Assembly: GCF_013408525.1 (NCBI RefSeq)
Contig: NZ_JACBZM010000001.1
Location: 1,240,001 to 1,304,000 of the forward strand
Direction of reading: 5' to 3'
DNA length: 64,000 nucleotides
Source: Nocardioides aromaticivorans
GTDB taxonomy: Bacteria; Actinomycetota; Actinomycetes; Propionibacteriales; Nocardioidaceae
Position 1 is the first letter of the stretch. The number at the start of each line of letters is the position of its first letter. The notes under the pieces were generated by a model, which worked only from the letters and a program-made list of their open reading frames with translations, searched no databases and was not told the origin of the DNA. The translations under genes and the position numbers were made by a program. Shown here piece by piece: positions 7,917 through 16,522 of this stretch.

Positions 7917-8903
7917 ATGAAGCGCGCGCTGATCACCGGCATCACCGGACAGGACGGGTCCTACCTCGCCGAGCTCCTGCTCGAGAAGGGCTACGAGGTC
8001 CACGGGCTGGTCCGGCGCCACTCGACCCTCAACCGGTCGCGGATCGACCACCTGGGCGGCACCGAGAACCTCCACCTGCACTACGGCGACCTCACCGACG
8101 GCGTCAGCCTGGTCAACCTGGTGCACGCGATCGAGCCGCACGAGGTCTACAACCTCGGTGCGCAGAGCCACGTGAAGGTCTCCTTCGAGCTGCCGGAGTA
8201 CACCGCCAACACCGACGCGGTGGGCACCCTGCGCCTGCTCGAGGCGATCCGGGCCGCCGGCATCGACTGCCGCTTCTACCAGGCGTCGACGTCGGAGATG
8301 TTCGGCGCGACCCCGCCGCCGCAGGACGAGGGCACGGTGTTCTACCCGCGCTCGCCGTACGGCGCCGCCAAGCTCTACTCCCACTGGGTGACGGTCAACT
8401 ACCGCGAGGCCTACGACCTCTTCGCGGTCTCCGGCATCCTCTTCAACCACGAGTCCCCGCGTCGCGGCGAGTCCTTCGTGACCCGCAAGATCACCCTCGG
8501 CGTCGCGTCGATCAAGCTCGGCATCACCGACCACCTCACCCTCGGCAACCTGGACGCGATCCGCGACTGGGGCTACGCCAAGGAGTACGTCGAGGGCATG
8601 TGGCGGATGCTGCAGCACGACGAGCCGCAGGACTACGTCCTCGCCACCGGCATCGGTACGACGGTCCGTGAGTTCGCCGAGTACGCCTTCAGCCACGCGG
8701 GCCTCAACTGGGAGGACCACGTCCGCTACAACGAGGCCTACGAGCGTCCGACCGAGGTCGACGCCCTCATCGGCGACGCCTCCAAGGCGCGCGAGGTCCT
8801 CGGCTGGAAGCCGTCGACCGACGCGAAGGGCCTGGCCGAGCTGATGGTCGACGCCGACATCGAGCAGCTCGGTCGCCTGGTCGCGCACAAGCAGGAGGGC
8901 TGA
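7917..8903 (+). CDS. gmd: GDP-mannose 4,6-dehydratase
   Basis: A 328-residue extended SDR that opens with [13 protein letters not shown] (7-19), the near-invariant Gmd start. Catalytic T125 and E127 lie in QASTSEMFG, with Y148 and K152 in SPYGAAK, and [18 protein letters not shown] follows. Gmd converts GDP-D-mannose to GDP-4-keto-6-deoxymannose, the precursor of GDP-fucose, GDP-rhamnose and GDP-perosamine. No clear fucose synthase is next to it; the second dehydratase-like gene (2653) or the epimerase at 13586 may act on related GDP-sugars. A leaderless -10 box precedes it. Confidence 0.9.
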   Translation: MKRALITGITGQDGSYLAELLLEKGYEVHGLVRRHSTLNRSRIDHLGGTENLHLHYGDLTDGVSLVNLVHAIEPHEVYNLGAQSHVKVSFELPEYTANTDAVGTLRLLEAIRAAGIDCRFYQASTSEMFGATPPPQDEGTVFYPRSPYGAAKLYSHWVTVNYREAYDLFAVSGILFNHESPRRGESFVTRKITLGVASIKLGITDHLTLGNLDAIRDWGYAKEYVEGMWRMLQHDEPQDYVLATGIGTTVREFAEYAFSHAGLNWEDHVRYNEAYERPTEVDALIGDASKAREVLGWKPSTDAKGLAELMVDADIEQLGRLVAHKQEG

Positions 8904-8926
8904 GACCGGGGCGTCCCGGGCACGCG

Positions 8927-9991
8927 ATGAAGATCCTCATCGACGCGATGGCCGCCGAGTTCGGCGGCATCCGGACCCTCATCGACGCCGTGCTGCTGCA
9001 GTGGCACGACGTCCACCCCGACGACGAGCTGCACGTGGCCGTGCCGGCCGACTCGACGATCGGCGCCGGGACCCCGCACACCCTGCACAAGCTCCCCGTC
9101 CCGCGCCCGTACGTCGTGGGCCGGCCGTGGGCGCAGACGACCCGCATGCGCTCGCTCGCGCGCCGGCTGCGGCCCGACGCGGTGCTGGCGACGGCACCGA
9201 CCACGTCGGTGCTCTCGCTGGGCGAGGGCCGGCTGGCGACGATCATCCTCGACCTGCGCCACGAGCTGCGTCCCGAGCAGTTCAGCCGCGGCCGCCGGCT
9301 GATCCGGGCCGTCTCCTACGGCCGGACCTACCAGATGGCCGACTCGTTCATCGCCATCTCCCAGCGCAGCCTCGACGACCTCCACCGGCTGCACCCGTCG
9401 ACCGCCCGCAAGCCAGCGGTCGTCGCGCACCTGGGCGCCGACCACGTCCGCGCCTGGCCGCAGCCGGACCGCACCGGGCCGGCGGTGTCCTTCGCCCACC
9501 ACAGCAACAAGAACCCGGACCTGCTGCTCGACGCCTGGGCCGACCTGGTCGCCCGCGGCGAGAAGGCGCCGGAGCTGCTCGTGCTCGGGGTCGGCGGCGC
9601 CCGCAAGCCCGCCCTGCAGGCCGCGATCGACGAGCGCGGCATCGCCGACGTCGTGCGGCTCGCGCCCTTCCTGCCGGACGAGGAGTTCCAGCAGGTCATC
9701 GCCGCCGCGCGGATGATCGTGTTCCCCAGCGACTTCGAGGGCTTCGGCCTGCCGACCGTCGAGGGGATGGCGCTCGGCAAGCCGGTCGTGATCGGCCCCG
9801 AGCCGGCCTGCCTGGAGGTGGCCGGCGGTCACGCGACGGTGATGGCCGACTGGACGCCGGCGGCGCTCGCCGACGCCGTCCTGCGGGCGGAGTCGGTCGA
9901 CGACGAGGCCCTCGCCGCTGCTCGCGCGTGGGCGGACACCTTCACGTGGGAGCGCACCATCCGTCGTACCCGGAGCGCGCTGGAGGGCTGA
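8927..9991 (+). CDS. GT4-type glycosyltransferase
   Basis: A 354-residue GT-B enzyme. The C-terminal donor-binding motif SDFEGFGLPTVEGMALGKPVV has the EX7E pattern of retaining family 4 transferases, and the N-terminus MKILIDAMAAEFGGI is the usual glycine-containing acceptor-domain start. Cytoplasmic with no membrane helix. It follows gmd by 23 bp, so a GDP-sugar donor is plausible. Convergent with the sulfotransferase gene, separated by 27 bp. Confidence 0.85.
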   Translation: MKILIDAMAAEFGGIRTLIDAVLLQWHDVHPDDELHVAVPADSTIGAGTPHTLHKLPVPRPYVVGRPWAQTTRMRSLARRLRPDAVLATAPTTSVLSLGEGRLATIILDLRHELRPEQFSRGRRLIRAVSYGRTYQMADSFIAISQRSLDDLHRLHPSTARKPAVVAHLGADHVRAWPQPDRTGPAVSFAHHSNKNPDLLLDAWADLVARGEKAPELLVLGVGGARKPALQAAIDERGIADVVRLAPFLPDEEFQQVIAAARMIVFPSDFEGFGLPTVEGMALGKPVVIGPEPACLEVAGGHATVMADWTPAALADAVLRAESVDDEALAAARAWADTFTWERTIRRTRSALEG

Positions 9992-10018
9992 GACCGCAGC
10001 GCCGGTCCGGCGCGCGCC

Positions 10019-10885
10019 TCAGGCCGGCTGGTAGCCGAGCAGCTCCACGAGCCCGGGCGCGACCTCCTCGAGCGCGGCGTGGTGCCGCGGCTCGAAGACC
10101 TCCTGGTGGCGCGAGGCACGCTTGCGGTAGTGCGACTCGCTGTCGGCGCTGCGCTGCTCGAGGTCCTTGGCCCGCAGGGCGTCCCTCGAGGTGTCGTTGA
10201 GCACCGTTGCGAGGTCGGCCTCCGAGAGCTCGATGCGGCAGTGGGCGAGCATCGCGCGCACCGGGCCCTCCGCGTCGGCACGGACGTCCTCGAGGCGGAA
10301 GCGGGCGACCTCGGGGTCGTCGACCCCGGCCCACGACGCCATGGCGGCGAAGTGCTCGCCGCTCAGCTCGATGATGGTCATCATCGCGTCGCCCATCGAC
10401 ATCTGCTTCATCTCCTCGCGCAGCCGCTCGGCCTCCTCGAGGTGGGTCGGGCGGTGCGTCTCCACCGCCGACCAGTAGCCGGAGACCACCAGGTCGCGGG
10501 GGTCGCGGCCGAGGTAGACGAGCCGGTGCGGGTGCCGCTTCGGCAGGGCGAGGTACTCCTGGTAGCTGCCGTAGAAGCCGGGCACGAACGTGCCGGCCGG
10601 GAAGCCGTTGCGCGGCGGGGTCAGCTGGTAGTCGAGCTGCGGCAGGGTGATCGTGCCGGCCGCACCGCGCACCAGCGGGTGGTCGAAGAGGGCCTTGATC
10701 CACTGGCTACCGGCCTTCTGCGGTCCCGCAGCGATGATCACTGCCGGGTCCGGGACCGCGTGGCGTGCCTCCAGGGCCCGGCCGCGCGCCCGCGCGGCGA
10801 GGTGGACGGCGCGCTTGGCCGTGTTGCGCGCGGGGGGCCAGTTGAGGGTGCGGGTTGCCCACTCACGGGCGTCGAAGCTGGACAT
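10019..10885 (-). CDS. PAPS-dependent sulfotransferase
   Basis: A 288-residue protein starting at ATG 10885, where an AGAGAG purine run precedes it. The 5'-phosphosulfate-binding segment AAGPQKAGSQWIK (52-64) and the 3'-phosphate-binding segment YLGRDPRDLVVSGY (124-137, with R127 and S135) are the two sulfotransferase signatures. It transfers sulfate from PAPS to a hydroxyl or amine. In this cluster the likely acceptor is the polysaccharide repeat unit or a glycolipid (inference). The gene lies 44 bp downstream of a glycosyltransferase on the same strand. Confidence 0.85.
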   Translation of the reverse strand: MSSFDAREWATRTLNWPPARNTAKRAVHLAARARGRALEARHAVPDPAVIIAAGPQKAGSQWIKALFDHPLVRGAAGTITLPQLDYQLTPPRNGFPAGTFVPGFYGSYQEYLALPKRHPHRLVYLGRDPRDLVVSGYWSAVETHRPTHLEEAERLREEMKQMSMGDAMMTIIELSGEHFAAMASWAGVDDPEVARFRLEDVRADAEGPVRAMLAHCRIELSEADLATVLNDTSRDALRAKDLEQRSADSESHYRKRASRHQEVFEPRHHAALEEVAPGLVELLGYQPA

Positions 10886-10929
10886 GCTCTGCTCTCTCGG
10901 ATCGGGTGGCTCGGGGCGACGACGGCGGC

Positions 10930-12126
10930 TCAGCCGAACATGCCGCCGCGGCCCATGCGCGACGTCACGGCGTTCACGGCCTTGGGGAAGCGCTTCTTGA
11001 AGTTGCCGAACTCCTCCGGCATCGACATGCGCGCGCTCTTGGCCGCGTCGACCGACAGCTCCTTGGCGAGGGTCTTCCACGCGCTGCGTCGCCAGGCCGT
11101 CCAGGCGGCCGCCTGGGCGGGGTCGAAGGGCGACGGCGGACGCTGGCCGCTGCGGGCCTGCACCCGCCAGGCACGGCGGAGCCGCCGCGGGATCCGGCGG
11201 CCCTCGGTGTCGTTCCAGTAGCGGTACGACGGCGCGTCCGGGAGTCGCTCCTCGTGGCGCATCACGTCGGCGGCGTACTCCTTGCAGAGCTGGTCGACCG
11301 CGGCGCTCTCGGTGCGCATGTGCGCCGTCGACATGTCGAACCGCGTCGACAGCTCCTGCGGCCGGCTGGTGTCGAAGGCGTGGAAGTGGAACAGCCGGAG
11401 CCGGTCGTCGGTGCCGACGATGTGGAAGCCGTCGGCGTCCAGGCCGAGCGGGCGCTCGTGCAGGTTGACGACGCCGACGTTGTAGCCGTGGTGGCGCAGG
11501 CTGCGGGCCTCGAAGAGGTCGGAGCCCATGTCCATCCACTTCTGGTCGACGAACAGGCCGTTGAGGTAGTCGAAGAGGCAGTCCCACTGGAGGCGGGCCC
11601 ACCACCAGTCCAGGGCCGGGATCGCCCGGCGGTCGAAGCCGCAGAAGCCCAGGTTGAACACGCCGACCTGGAGCAGGTGGCCCTCGGTCACGGGCGCCTC
11701 GGGCGGGATCGGGTGGAGGAAGTGCGGCGTCAGCAGCACCCCGCCCGTGCTCGCCGCGAGCTCGCCGGGGAGCTCCTCCATCGGCGAGGTCAGGTAGGTG
11801 TCGGGGTCGAGGTAGAAGACCTGCTCGCTCGTCTCCAGCAGGCGCTTGAAGAAGAGCGGCTTGATCGCGGTCGCGAACTCGACGAGGTCGTAGTACGTCG
11901 TCATGGCCAGCACGTCCTCGAGCGGCAGCCCGAGGAAGTCGGTGCCGACGATGCGGACGCCCGGCAGGTCGGGGAATTCCGGCAGGTCGTGGTCTCGCTC
12001 GTGCTGGGCGTCGATGAGCAGGACGACCAGCTCGCCGCGGTCGTGGCGCACGAGGCTGTCGGCGAGCGCCAGTGCCTTCGGCAGGTAGTTGGTGGCAAGG
12101 ATCGTGCAGTACGTCGGGCCGGTCAC
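10930..12126 (-). CDS. Glycosyltransferase with DPD motif (GT8-like)
   Basis: A 398-residue protein with the N-terminal strand CTILATNYLPKALALADSL (7-25) and QVFYLDPDTYL (102-112), whose Asp-Pro-Asp is a DXD-type metal and nucleotide-sugar site of GT-A enzymes, here most like family 8 or related uncharacterised transferases. GTG start at 12126 with GGAGG 9 nt upstream. The C-terminal 120 residues are basic and rich in Trp and Ala and could touch the membrane. The flippase gene precedes it by 33 bp and the sulfotransferase follows. Confidence 0.7.
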   Translation of the reverse strand: MTGPTYCTILATNYLPKALALADSLVRHDRGELVVLLIDAQHERDHDLPEFPDLPGVRIVGTDFLGLPLEDVLAMTTYYDLVEFATAIKPLFFKRLLETSEQVFYLDPDTYLTSPMEELPGELAASTGGVLLTPHFLHPIPPEAPVTEGHLLQVGVFNLGFCGFDRRAIPALDWWWARLQWDCLFDYLNGLFVDQKWMDMGSDLFEARSLRHHGYNVGVVNLHERPLGLDADGFHIVGTDDRLRLFHFHAFDTSRPQELSTRFDMSTAHMRTESAAVDQLCKEYAADVMRHEERLPDAPSYRYWNDTEGRRIPRRLRRAWRVQARSGQRPPSPFDPAQAAAWTAWRRSAWKTLAKELSVDAAKSARMSMPEEFGNFKKRFPKAVNAVTSRMGRGGMFG

Positions 12127-12159
12127 GCCGGGAGACCTCCGGTGGGGGTGGGGGGTTGT

Positions 12160-13392
12160 TCAGGGGGTGGGTTCGACGCGGTGCCGCGCTGGGGTGCGGG
12201 AGCGGATGGACAACGCCGACCACCACATCAACGCAGCGAGGACGCTTCCGCTACTCACCCCCCAGTAAGCGCCGTACGCACCGTCGATGAAAACCCCGAT
12301 CGTCCCGAGCACGAGGGTGACGACGGTGGAGGCGATGTCGATCGGGACGGTCACCGAGACCGCCTTCGACCCGATGAGGTGGGCGCGGGGGCCGGCGATC
12401 AGGCCCAGCGCCAGGATCTGGACGCAGGCCGGCAGCAGCAGCGCCTCGGTGGCGTCCCACGTGTCGCTGAGGACGAGCCGGCCGAGCGCGTCGGGCAGGA
12501 CGAGCAGGATGACGGCGTTCACGGCGGCGACGGCGAGCGACACGATGACGGTCCGCCGCAGGTGTCCGCCGTCGCGGTAGCTGTCGGGGTCGTTGGCGAC
12601 CTCGGCGACACCGGCCGCGACGGACGCGGTCTGGAAGGTCATGTAGGGCCGCAGCAGGAGGAGGACGCCGCGGACGGCACCCATCGCCTTGGCGCCGGCC
12701 ACCACGGCGATCACCACGGAGAAGCCGAGGGTCGATCCCTGCAGCGCCACGAACGAGAGCAGGAAGCGCCAGGAGTAGTACCACCGCTCCCGCAGCCAGG
12801 CCCGTCCGCCCGCGAGCCGGGGCCGGTGCTGGGCGAAGACCAGCAGCGAGGCGGCGACACCGCTGCCGACCCAGCCGAGGGTGAACCACGGCAGGCTCTC
12901 GACGTCGCGCACGAGCAGCACGCCCACGACGCCGAGGATCAGCACCAGCCAGAGCAGGTCCAGCCACAGCGAGCGCCAGGGCCGCTGGGTCGCGAACCCG
13001 AGGTACCGACCGAGGTCGTGCAGGATCAGCCCCGGCAGGCCGGCCCCGAGGATGACCAGCTCGACACCCATCGGGACGTCCAGCCACCAGAAGACCCCGC
13101 CGATGGCCGCGACCAGCGCACCGATCGCGCCACCGACGATGAGGGCAGCCGAGATCGGCGCACCCGCACGGTGGCGGGCGTCGTCGGGGTGGACCATCAG
13201 CGGGTCCCCGACCAGGGACCTGTTCACGCCCTGCGCAGCGGCGTAGATCACCAGGATCATGCCGAAGTAGCCGAAGGCCGCGGTGCCCAGCAGGTGCGCG
13301 GAGAGCAGCGCGATCAGGATGTTCGACGCGCCCGACAGCACCTGGTCCACGACGACGACGCTCAGCCGCCGCCCGGCACCTTCAGCGCGCAC
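12160..13392 (-). CDS. Wzx-type oligosaccharide flippase
   Basis: A 410-residue integral membrane protein with roughly 12 hydrophobic helices and the MOP/polysaccharide-exporter pattern (QVLSGASNILIALLSAHLLGTAAFGYFG near the N-terminus). I prefer the GTG at 13392, preceded by GAAGGAG 4 nt away, over an ATG at 13425. It should move the lipid-linked repeat unit across the membrane for the polymerase at 18478. First gene of the flippase-GT-sulfotransferase operon. Confidence 0.85.
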   Translation of the reverse strand: MRAEGAGRRLSVVVVDQVLSGASNILIALLSAHLLGTAAFGYFGMILVIYAAAQGVNRSLVGDPLMVHPDDARHRAGAPISAALIVGGAIGALVAAIGGVFWWLDVPMGVELVILGAGLPGLILHDLGRYLGFATQRPWRSLWLDLLWLVLILGVVGVLLVRDVESLPWFTLGWVGSGVAASLLVFAQHRPRLAGGRAWLRERWYYSWRFLLSFVALQGSTLGFSVVIAVVAGAKAMGAVRGVLLLLRPYMTFQTASVAAGVAEVANDPDSYRDGGHLRRTVIVSLAVAAVNAVILLVLPDALGRLVLSDTWDATEALLLPACVQILALGLIAGPRAHLIGSKAVSVTVPIDIASTVVTLVLGTIGVFIDGAYGAYWGVSSGSVLAALMWWSALSIRSRTPARHRVEPTP

Positions 13393-13585
13393 GGGTCTCC
13401 TTCGTGTGGTCCTGCCAGCCGGCACGCAGCCTAGTGGGCAGTGCGCGGATCCGTGGGCTTGACGTCAGGTCTGGTCTCGAGTCCGGGGGCGTGACCCGGC
13501 CGTGGTCTACTCGTTGGTCGGACATCGCTGGGGGGCGTTGTCGAGGTCGAGTCCAGCTCGAGTTCCATCTATGAGGAGATACAGC
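13393..13585. promoter_or_regulatory. Divergent region between flippase and GDP-sugar epimerase
   Basis: A 193-bp gap between divergent genes. The epimerase has a clear GAGGAGA Shine-Dalgarno 6 nt before its ATG. I see no convincing -35/-10 pair. Confidence 0.35.
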
Positions 13586-14566
13586 ATGAACGCGCCCGTG
13601 GACGTCCTGGTCGCCGGTGGCGGCGGTTTCATCGGAGGCCACCTGGTCGCCGACCTGCTCGCCCAGGGCAAGACCGTCCGGTCGGTCGACGTGAAGCCGC
13701 TCGACGAGTGGTACCAGGTCCACCCCGACGCGCAGAACAGCGTCGGCGACCTGTCGCTCCTCGACCAGGCCGAGGCCGCGACCAAGGGCGCCCGCGAGGT
13801 CTACATGCTCGCGGCCGACATGGGCGGCATGGGCTTCATCGAGAACAACAAGGCCCTCTGCATGCTGACCGTGCTGACCAGCACCCACATGCTCCAGGCC
13901 GCGCAGAAGTACGACGTCGAGCGCTACTTCTACTCCTCGTCGGCCTGCGTCTACGCCGCCGACAAGCAGACCGACCCGTCAGTGACGGCCCTCAAGGAGT
14001 CCGACGCCTACCCGGCGATGCCGGAGGACGGCTACGGCTGGGAGAAGCTCTTCTCGGAGCGGATGGCCCGCCACTTCCGCGAGGACTTCGGCCTGACCAC
14101 CCGCATGGCGCGCTACCACAACGTCTACGGCCCCGAGGGCACGTGGACCGGCGGTCGCGAGAAGGCGCCGGCCGCCGTCTGCCGCAAGATCGCGGAGGCG
14201 GTCATCTCGGGCAGGCACGAGCTCGAGATCTGGGGCGACGGCGAGCAGACCCGCAGCTTCATGTACATCGACGACTGCGTGAAGGGCTCCCAGATGATCC
14301 TGGCGAGCGACCACGTCGAGCCGATCAACCTCGGCTCCGCCGAGCTGGTCTCGATCAACCAGCTCTACTCGATCGTCGAGGACATCGCCGGCATCAAGTG
14401 CGAGCGGAAGTACGACCTCTCCGCGCCGCAGGGCGTCCGGGGTCGCAACTCCGACAACACCGAGATCAACGAGGTCTTCGGCTGGGAGCCGTCGATCAGC
14501 CTCGCCGACGGCCTCGCGAAGACCTATGCCTGGGTCTACGACCAGGTCAAGCGCGCGCAGGGCTGA
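13586..14566 (+). CDS. GDP-mannose 3,5-epimerase-like SDR
   Basis: A 326-residue protein starting at ATG 13586 behind GAGGAGA. VAGGGGFIGGHL (9-20) binds NAD. The segment AADMGGMGFIENNKA (76-90), SSACVY with Cys121, YGWEK (Y150, K154), and HNVYGPEGTWTGGREKAPAA match plant GDP-mannose 3,5-epimerase closely, including the catalytic cysteine. That enzyme makes GDP-L-galactose and GDP-L-gulose. In bacteria the family is known from L-gulose-containing natural products; here an L-hexose in the polysaccharide is the likely product (inference). Confidence 0.8.
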   Translation: MNAPVDVLVAGGGGFIGGHLVADLLAQGKTVRSVDVKPLDEWYQVHPDAQNSVGDLSLLDQAEAATKGAREVYMLAADMGGMGFIENNKALCMLTVLTSTHMLQAAQKYDVERYFYSSSACVYAADKQTDPSVTALKESDAYPAMPEDGYGWEKLFSERMARHFREDFGLTTRMARYHNVYGPEGTWTGGREKAPAAVCRKIAEAVISGRHELEIWGDGEQTRSFMYIDDCVKGSQMILASDHVEPINLGSAELVSINQLYSIVEDIAGIKCERKYDLSAPQGVRGRNSDNTEINEVFGWEPSISLADGLAKTYAWVYDQVKRAQG

Positions 14567-14579
14567 GATCCGCTCCCCC

Positions 14580-15770
14580 GTGCGCATCCTCGTCCACGAC
14601 TACTCCGGGCACCCCTTCCAGGTCGAGCTGAGCCGCGAGCTCGCCCGGCGGGGGCATGCCGTCACCCACTCGTACTGTCCCGGCTGGGTGTCCGGCAAGG
14701 GACACCTCGTCGCCGAGCCCGGCGAGACCCTGACCTTCGACCCGGTCGGCCCGACCGAGCCGATCGCCAAGGACCGCTTCGTCCGCAGGGTGCTCGTCGA
14801 GGCGCTCGTCGGCTGGGAGCTGATCCGCCAGGTCCGTCGTACCCGCGCGCAGACGGCGATGCTGTCGAACGCGCAGATCCCGACCCTCGTCGTCTTCGCC
14901 CTCGGCATGCTCGTGCTGCGGCGCAAGTGGGTGCTCTGGCACCAGGACGTGTACGCCGTCGCGGTGAAGTCGTTCGCCGGCGACAAGCTCGGCCGGATGT
15001 TCCGTGTGGTCGCCGCCGTCTTCAGCGTCGCCGAGAGGTGGGTGTCGCGGCGGGCGTCGGAGATCGTGGTGATCGCCCCGTCCTTCGTCCCGGTCCACGA
15101 GGAGTGGGGCACCGCGGACAAGGTGACCGTGATCCCGAACTGGGCCCCCCTCGACGAGATCCGCCCGGTCCCCCGCAAGAACGACTGGGCCACCGAACAG
15201 GGCCTCGACGACACCGCGACGCTCCTCTACTCCGGCACGCTCGGCCTCAAGCACAACCCGACGCTGCTGGTGGGCCTGGCCCGCGAGGTGATCGACGCCG
15301 GCCGGCCGGTCCGGCTGGTCGTCGTCAACGAGGGACCCGCGGTGGAGGTGATCCGCGCCGAGGCCGAGCGCCTCGACGTGCCGGTGACCCTGCTGCCCTT
15401 CCAGCCCTACGAGCGGCTCTCCGAGGTCCTCGGCAGCGGCGACATCCTGGTGGTGCTGCTCGAGCAGCAGGCAGGCGCCTTCTCGGTGCCGTCGAAGACG
15501 TTGTCCTACCTGTGCGCCGGCCGCCCGGTGCTCGGCATGATGCCGTCGGAGAACCTCGCCTCGGCGCTCGTGACCCGCGCCGGCGGCCTGGTGGTCGCCC
15601 CCGACGCGGAGGCCCTGCCCGGCGCCGCGGCCTGGGCGGCGGGCGTGCTGGCCGACGACGAGCTCCGGGAGGAGCTGGGCGAGGCGTCCCGCGACCTCGC
15701 CGAGCTCGAGTTCGCCCTCGCCGGGTGCGCCGACCGGTTCGAGACCATCCTCGAGCGGAGCAGCCGGTGA
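14580..15770 (+). CDS. GT4-type glycosyltransferase (WbuB-like)
   Basis: A 396-residue protein starting at GTG 14580 (VRILVHDYSGHPFQVELSREL). It has the GT-B layout with IPNWAPLDEI near 190, LYSGTLGLKHNP near 220, and VPSKTLSYLCAGRPVLGM near 309, where the usual EX7E region lies. No true membrane anchor, although residues 100-115 (LVVFALGMLVL) are hydrophobic. It overlaps the next gene by 4 bp (GTGA) and follows the epimerase by 13 bp, so it is part of that operon. Confidence 0.8.
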   Translation: MRILVHDYSGHPFQVELSRELARRGHAVTHSYCPGWVSGKGHLVAEPGETLTFDPVGPTEPIAKDRFVRRVLVEALVGWELIRQVRRTRAQTAMLSNAQIPTLVVFALGMLVLRRKWVLWHQDVYAVAVKSFAGDKLGRMFRVVAAVFSVAERWVSRRASEIVVIAPSFVPVHEEWGTADKVTVIPNWAPLDEIRPVPRKNDWATEQGLDDTATLLYSGTLGLKHNPTLLVGLAREVIDAGRPVRLVVVNEGPAVEVIRAEAERLDVPVTLLPFQPYERLSEVLGSGDILVVLLEQQAGAFSVPSKTLSYLCAGRPVLGMMPSENLASALVTRAGGLVVAPDAEALPGAAAWAAGVLADDELREELGEASRDLAELEFALAGCADRFETILERSSR

Positions 15771-16495
15771 CGGGTCCCGTCGTCCTGGTCGGCCCGAAGA
15801 CCCGGCTGGGTCGCGAGGTCGTCGCGCAGCTCTCCGGCGCGCCGCTGCTCGCCGTCGCCCGCGACGCGGCCGACGCGACCGTCGTCGCCGGATTGCCGGG
15901 CCTCGACCCGTCCCGTGTCGTCGACGCCGGTGCCGGTCAGCTCACCGAGCGGATCGCCGCCCTCGGCGACGGCCCCGTGCGCCTGGTCGTCACCGCGCTC
16001 GGCCCCGTGCATCCCGAGACCCCCCGGACGTCGTACGACGCCGCGGGGGTGGTGCGCGACCTGGGCTTCGTCGAGCAGGTGCTCGCGGCGGGCCGGCCGG
16101 TCCGGATCGTGCTGGTCTCGACCATCCTGGCCCTCGCGCCCGGCGCCGACCGCCGCTACTACGGCGGCTGGAAGGCACTCGTCGAGCAGCAGCTCCAGGA
16201 GCTCGTCGACGAGTGCAACCGCCGCGGTGGCCGGGCGAGCCTCTCGGTCCTCTACCCGGGCCGGCTCCTCGACGCCGCGGAGCGCCGTGGGCGCCTCCGG
16301 CTGCACACCAGCTACCAGTCGCTGGCCGCTCGCGCGCTGGCCGCCGGGAGCACGGACCGTGGGGTCGAGCGCACCGTTGGAATTGATTCTCGGATTTGGT
16401 TCTTGGTGAGGAGTATCTCTTTAGCACTTCGATCGTTGACGCCTTCAACGAGACGTTCCGTTCCGCCACCCCCCGAGCCCGGCGAAACGGACTAG
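15767..16495 (+). CDS. Short Rossmann-fold SDR-like protein
   Basis: A 242-residue protein whose GTG overlaps the stop of the glycosyltransferase. VLVGPKTRLGREVVAQL resembles a degenerate Rossmann glycine loop; VLVSTILAL and YYGGWK (a possible YxxxK) suggest an atypical short-chain dehydrogenase or nucleoside-sugar epimerase. The usual TGxxGxxG loop is missing, so catalysis is uncertain. The last 40 residues are encoded by unusually AT-rich DNA (16380-16500). It probably acts in the same pathway as its neighbours, but the reaction is unknown. Confidence 0.55.
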   Translation: MTGPVVLVGPKTRLGREVVAQLSGAPLLAVARDAADATVVAGLPGLDPSRVVDAGAGQLTERIAALGDGPVRLVVTALGPVHPETPRTSYDAAGVVRDLGFVEQVLAAGRPVRIVLVSTILALAPGADRRYYGGWKALVEQQLQELVDECNRRGGRASLSVLYPGRLLDAAERRGRLRLHTSYQSLAARALAAGSTDRGVERTVGIDSRIWFLVRSISLALRSLTPSTRRSVPPPPEPGETD

Positions 16496-16522
16496 TACTT
16501 CTCCGGGGAAGGTGGGTAGTCG
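16380..16522. other. AT-rich patch before the initiating sugar transferase
   Basis: This stretch has runs such as ATTGATTCTCGGATTTGG and TATCTCTTTAGC, much richer in A and T than its surroundings. It covers the end of the preceding gene and the leader of the next. TTGACG (16436-16441) may be a -35 element but no good -10 follows. It may hold a promoter, or mark a recombination junction. Confidence 0.4.

Noticed and set aside
10855..13434. 859-codon plus-strand frame across the glycosyltransferase and flippase genes
   Set aside because: Both minus-strand genes have clear domains, starts and Shine-Dalgarno sites; the plus-strand frame is antisense to them.
13459..13482. Sigma-70-type promoter before the GDP-sugar epimerase
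   Set aside because: TTGACG is present but the position 17 nt downstream is GC-rich with no -10-like hexamer.
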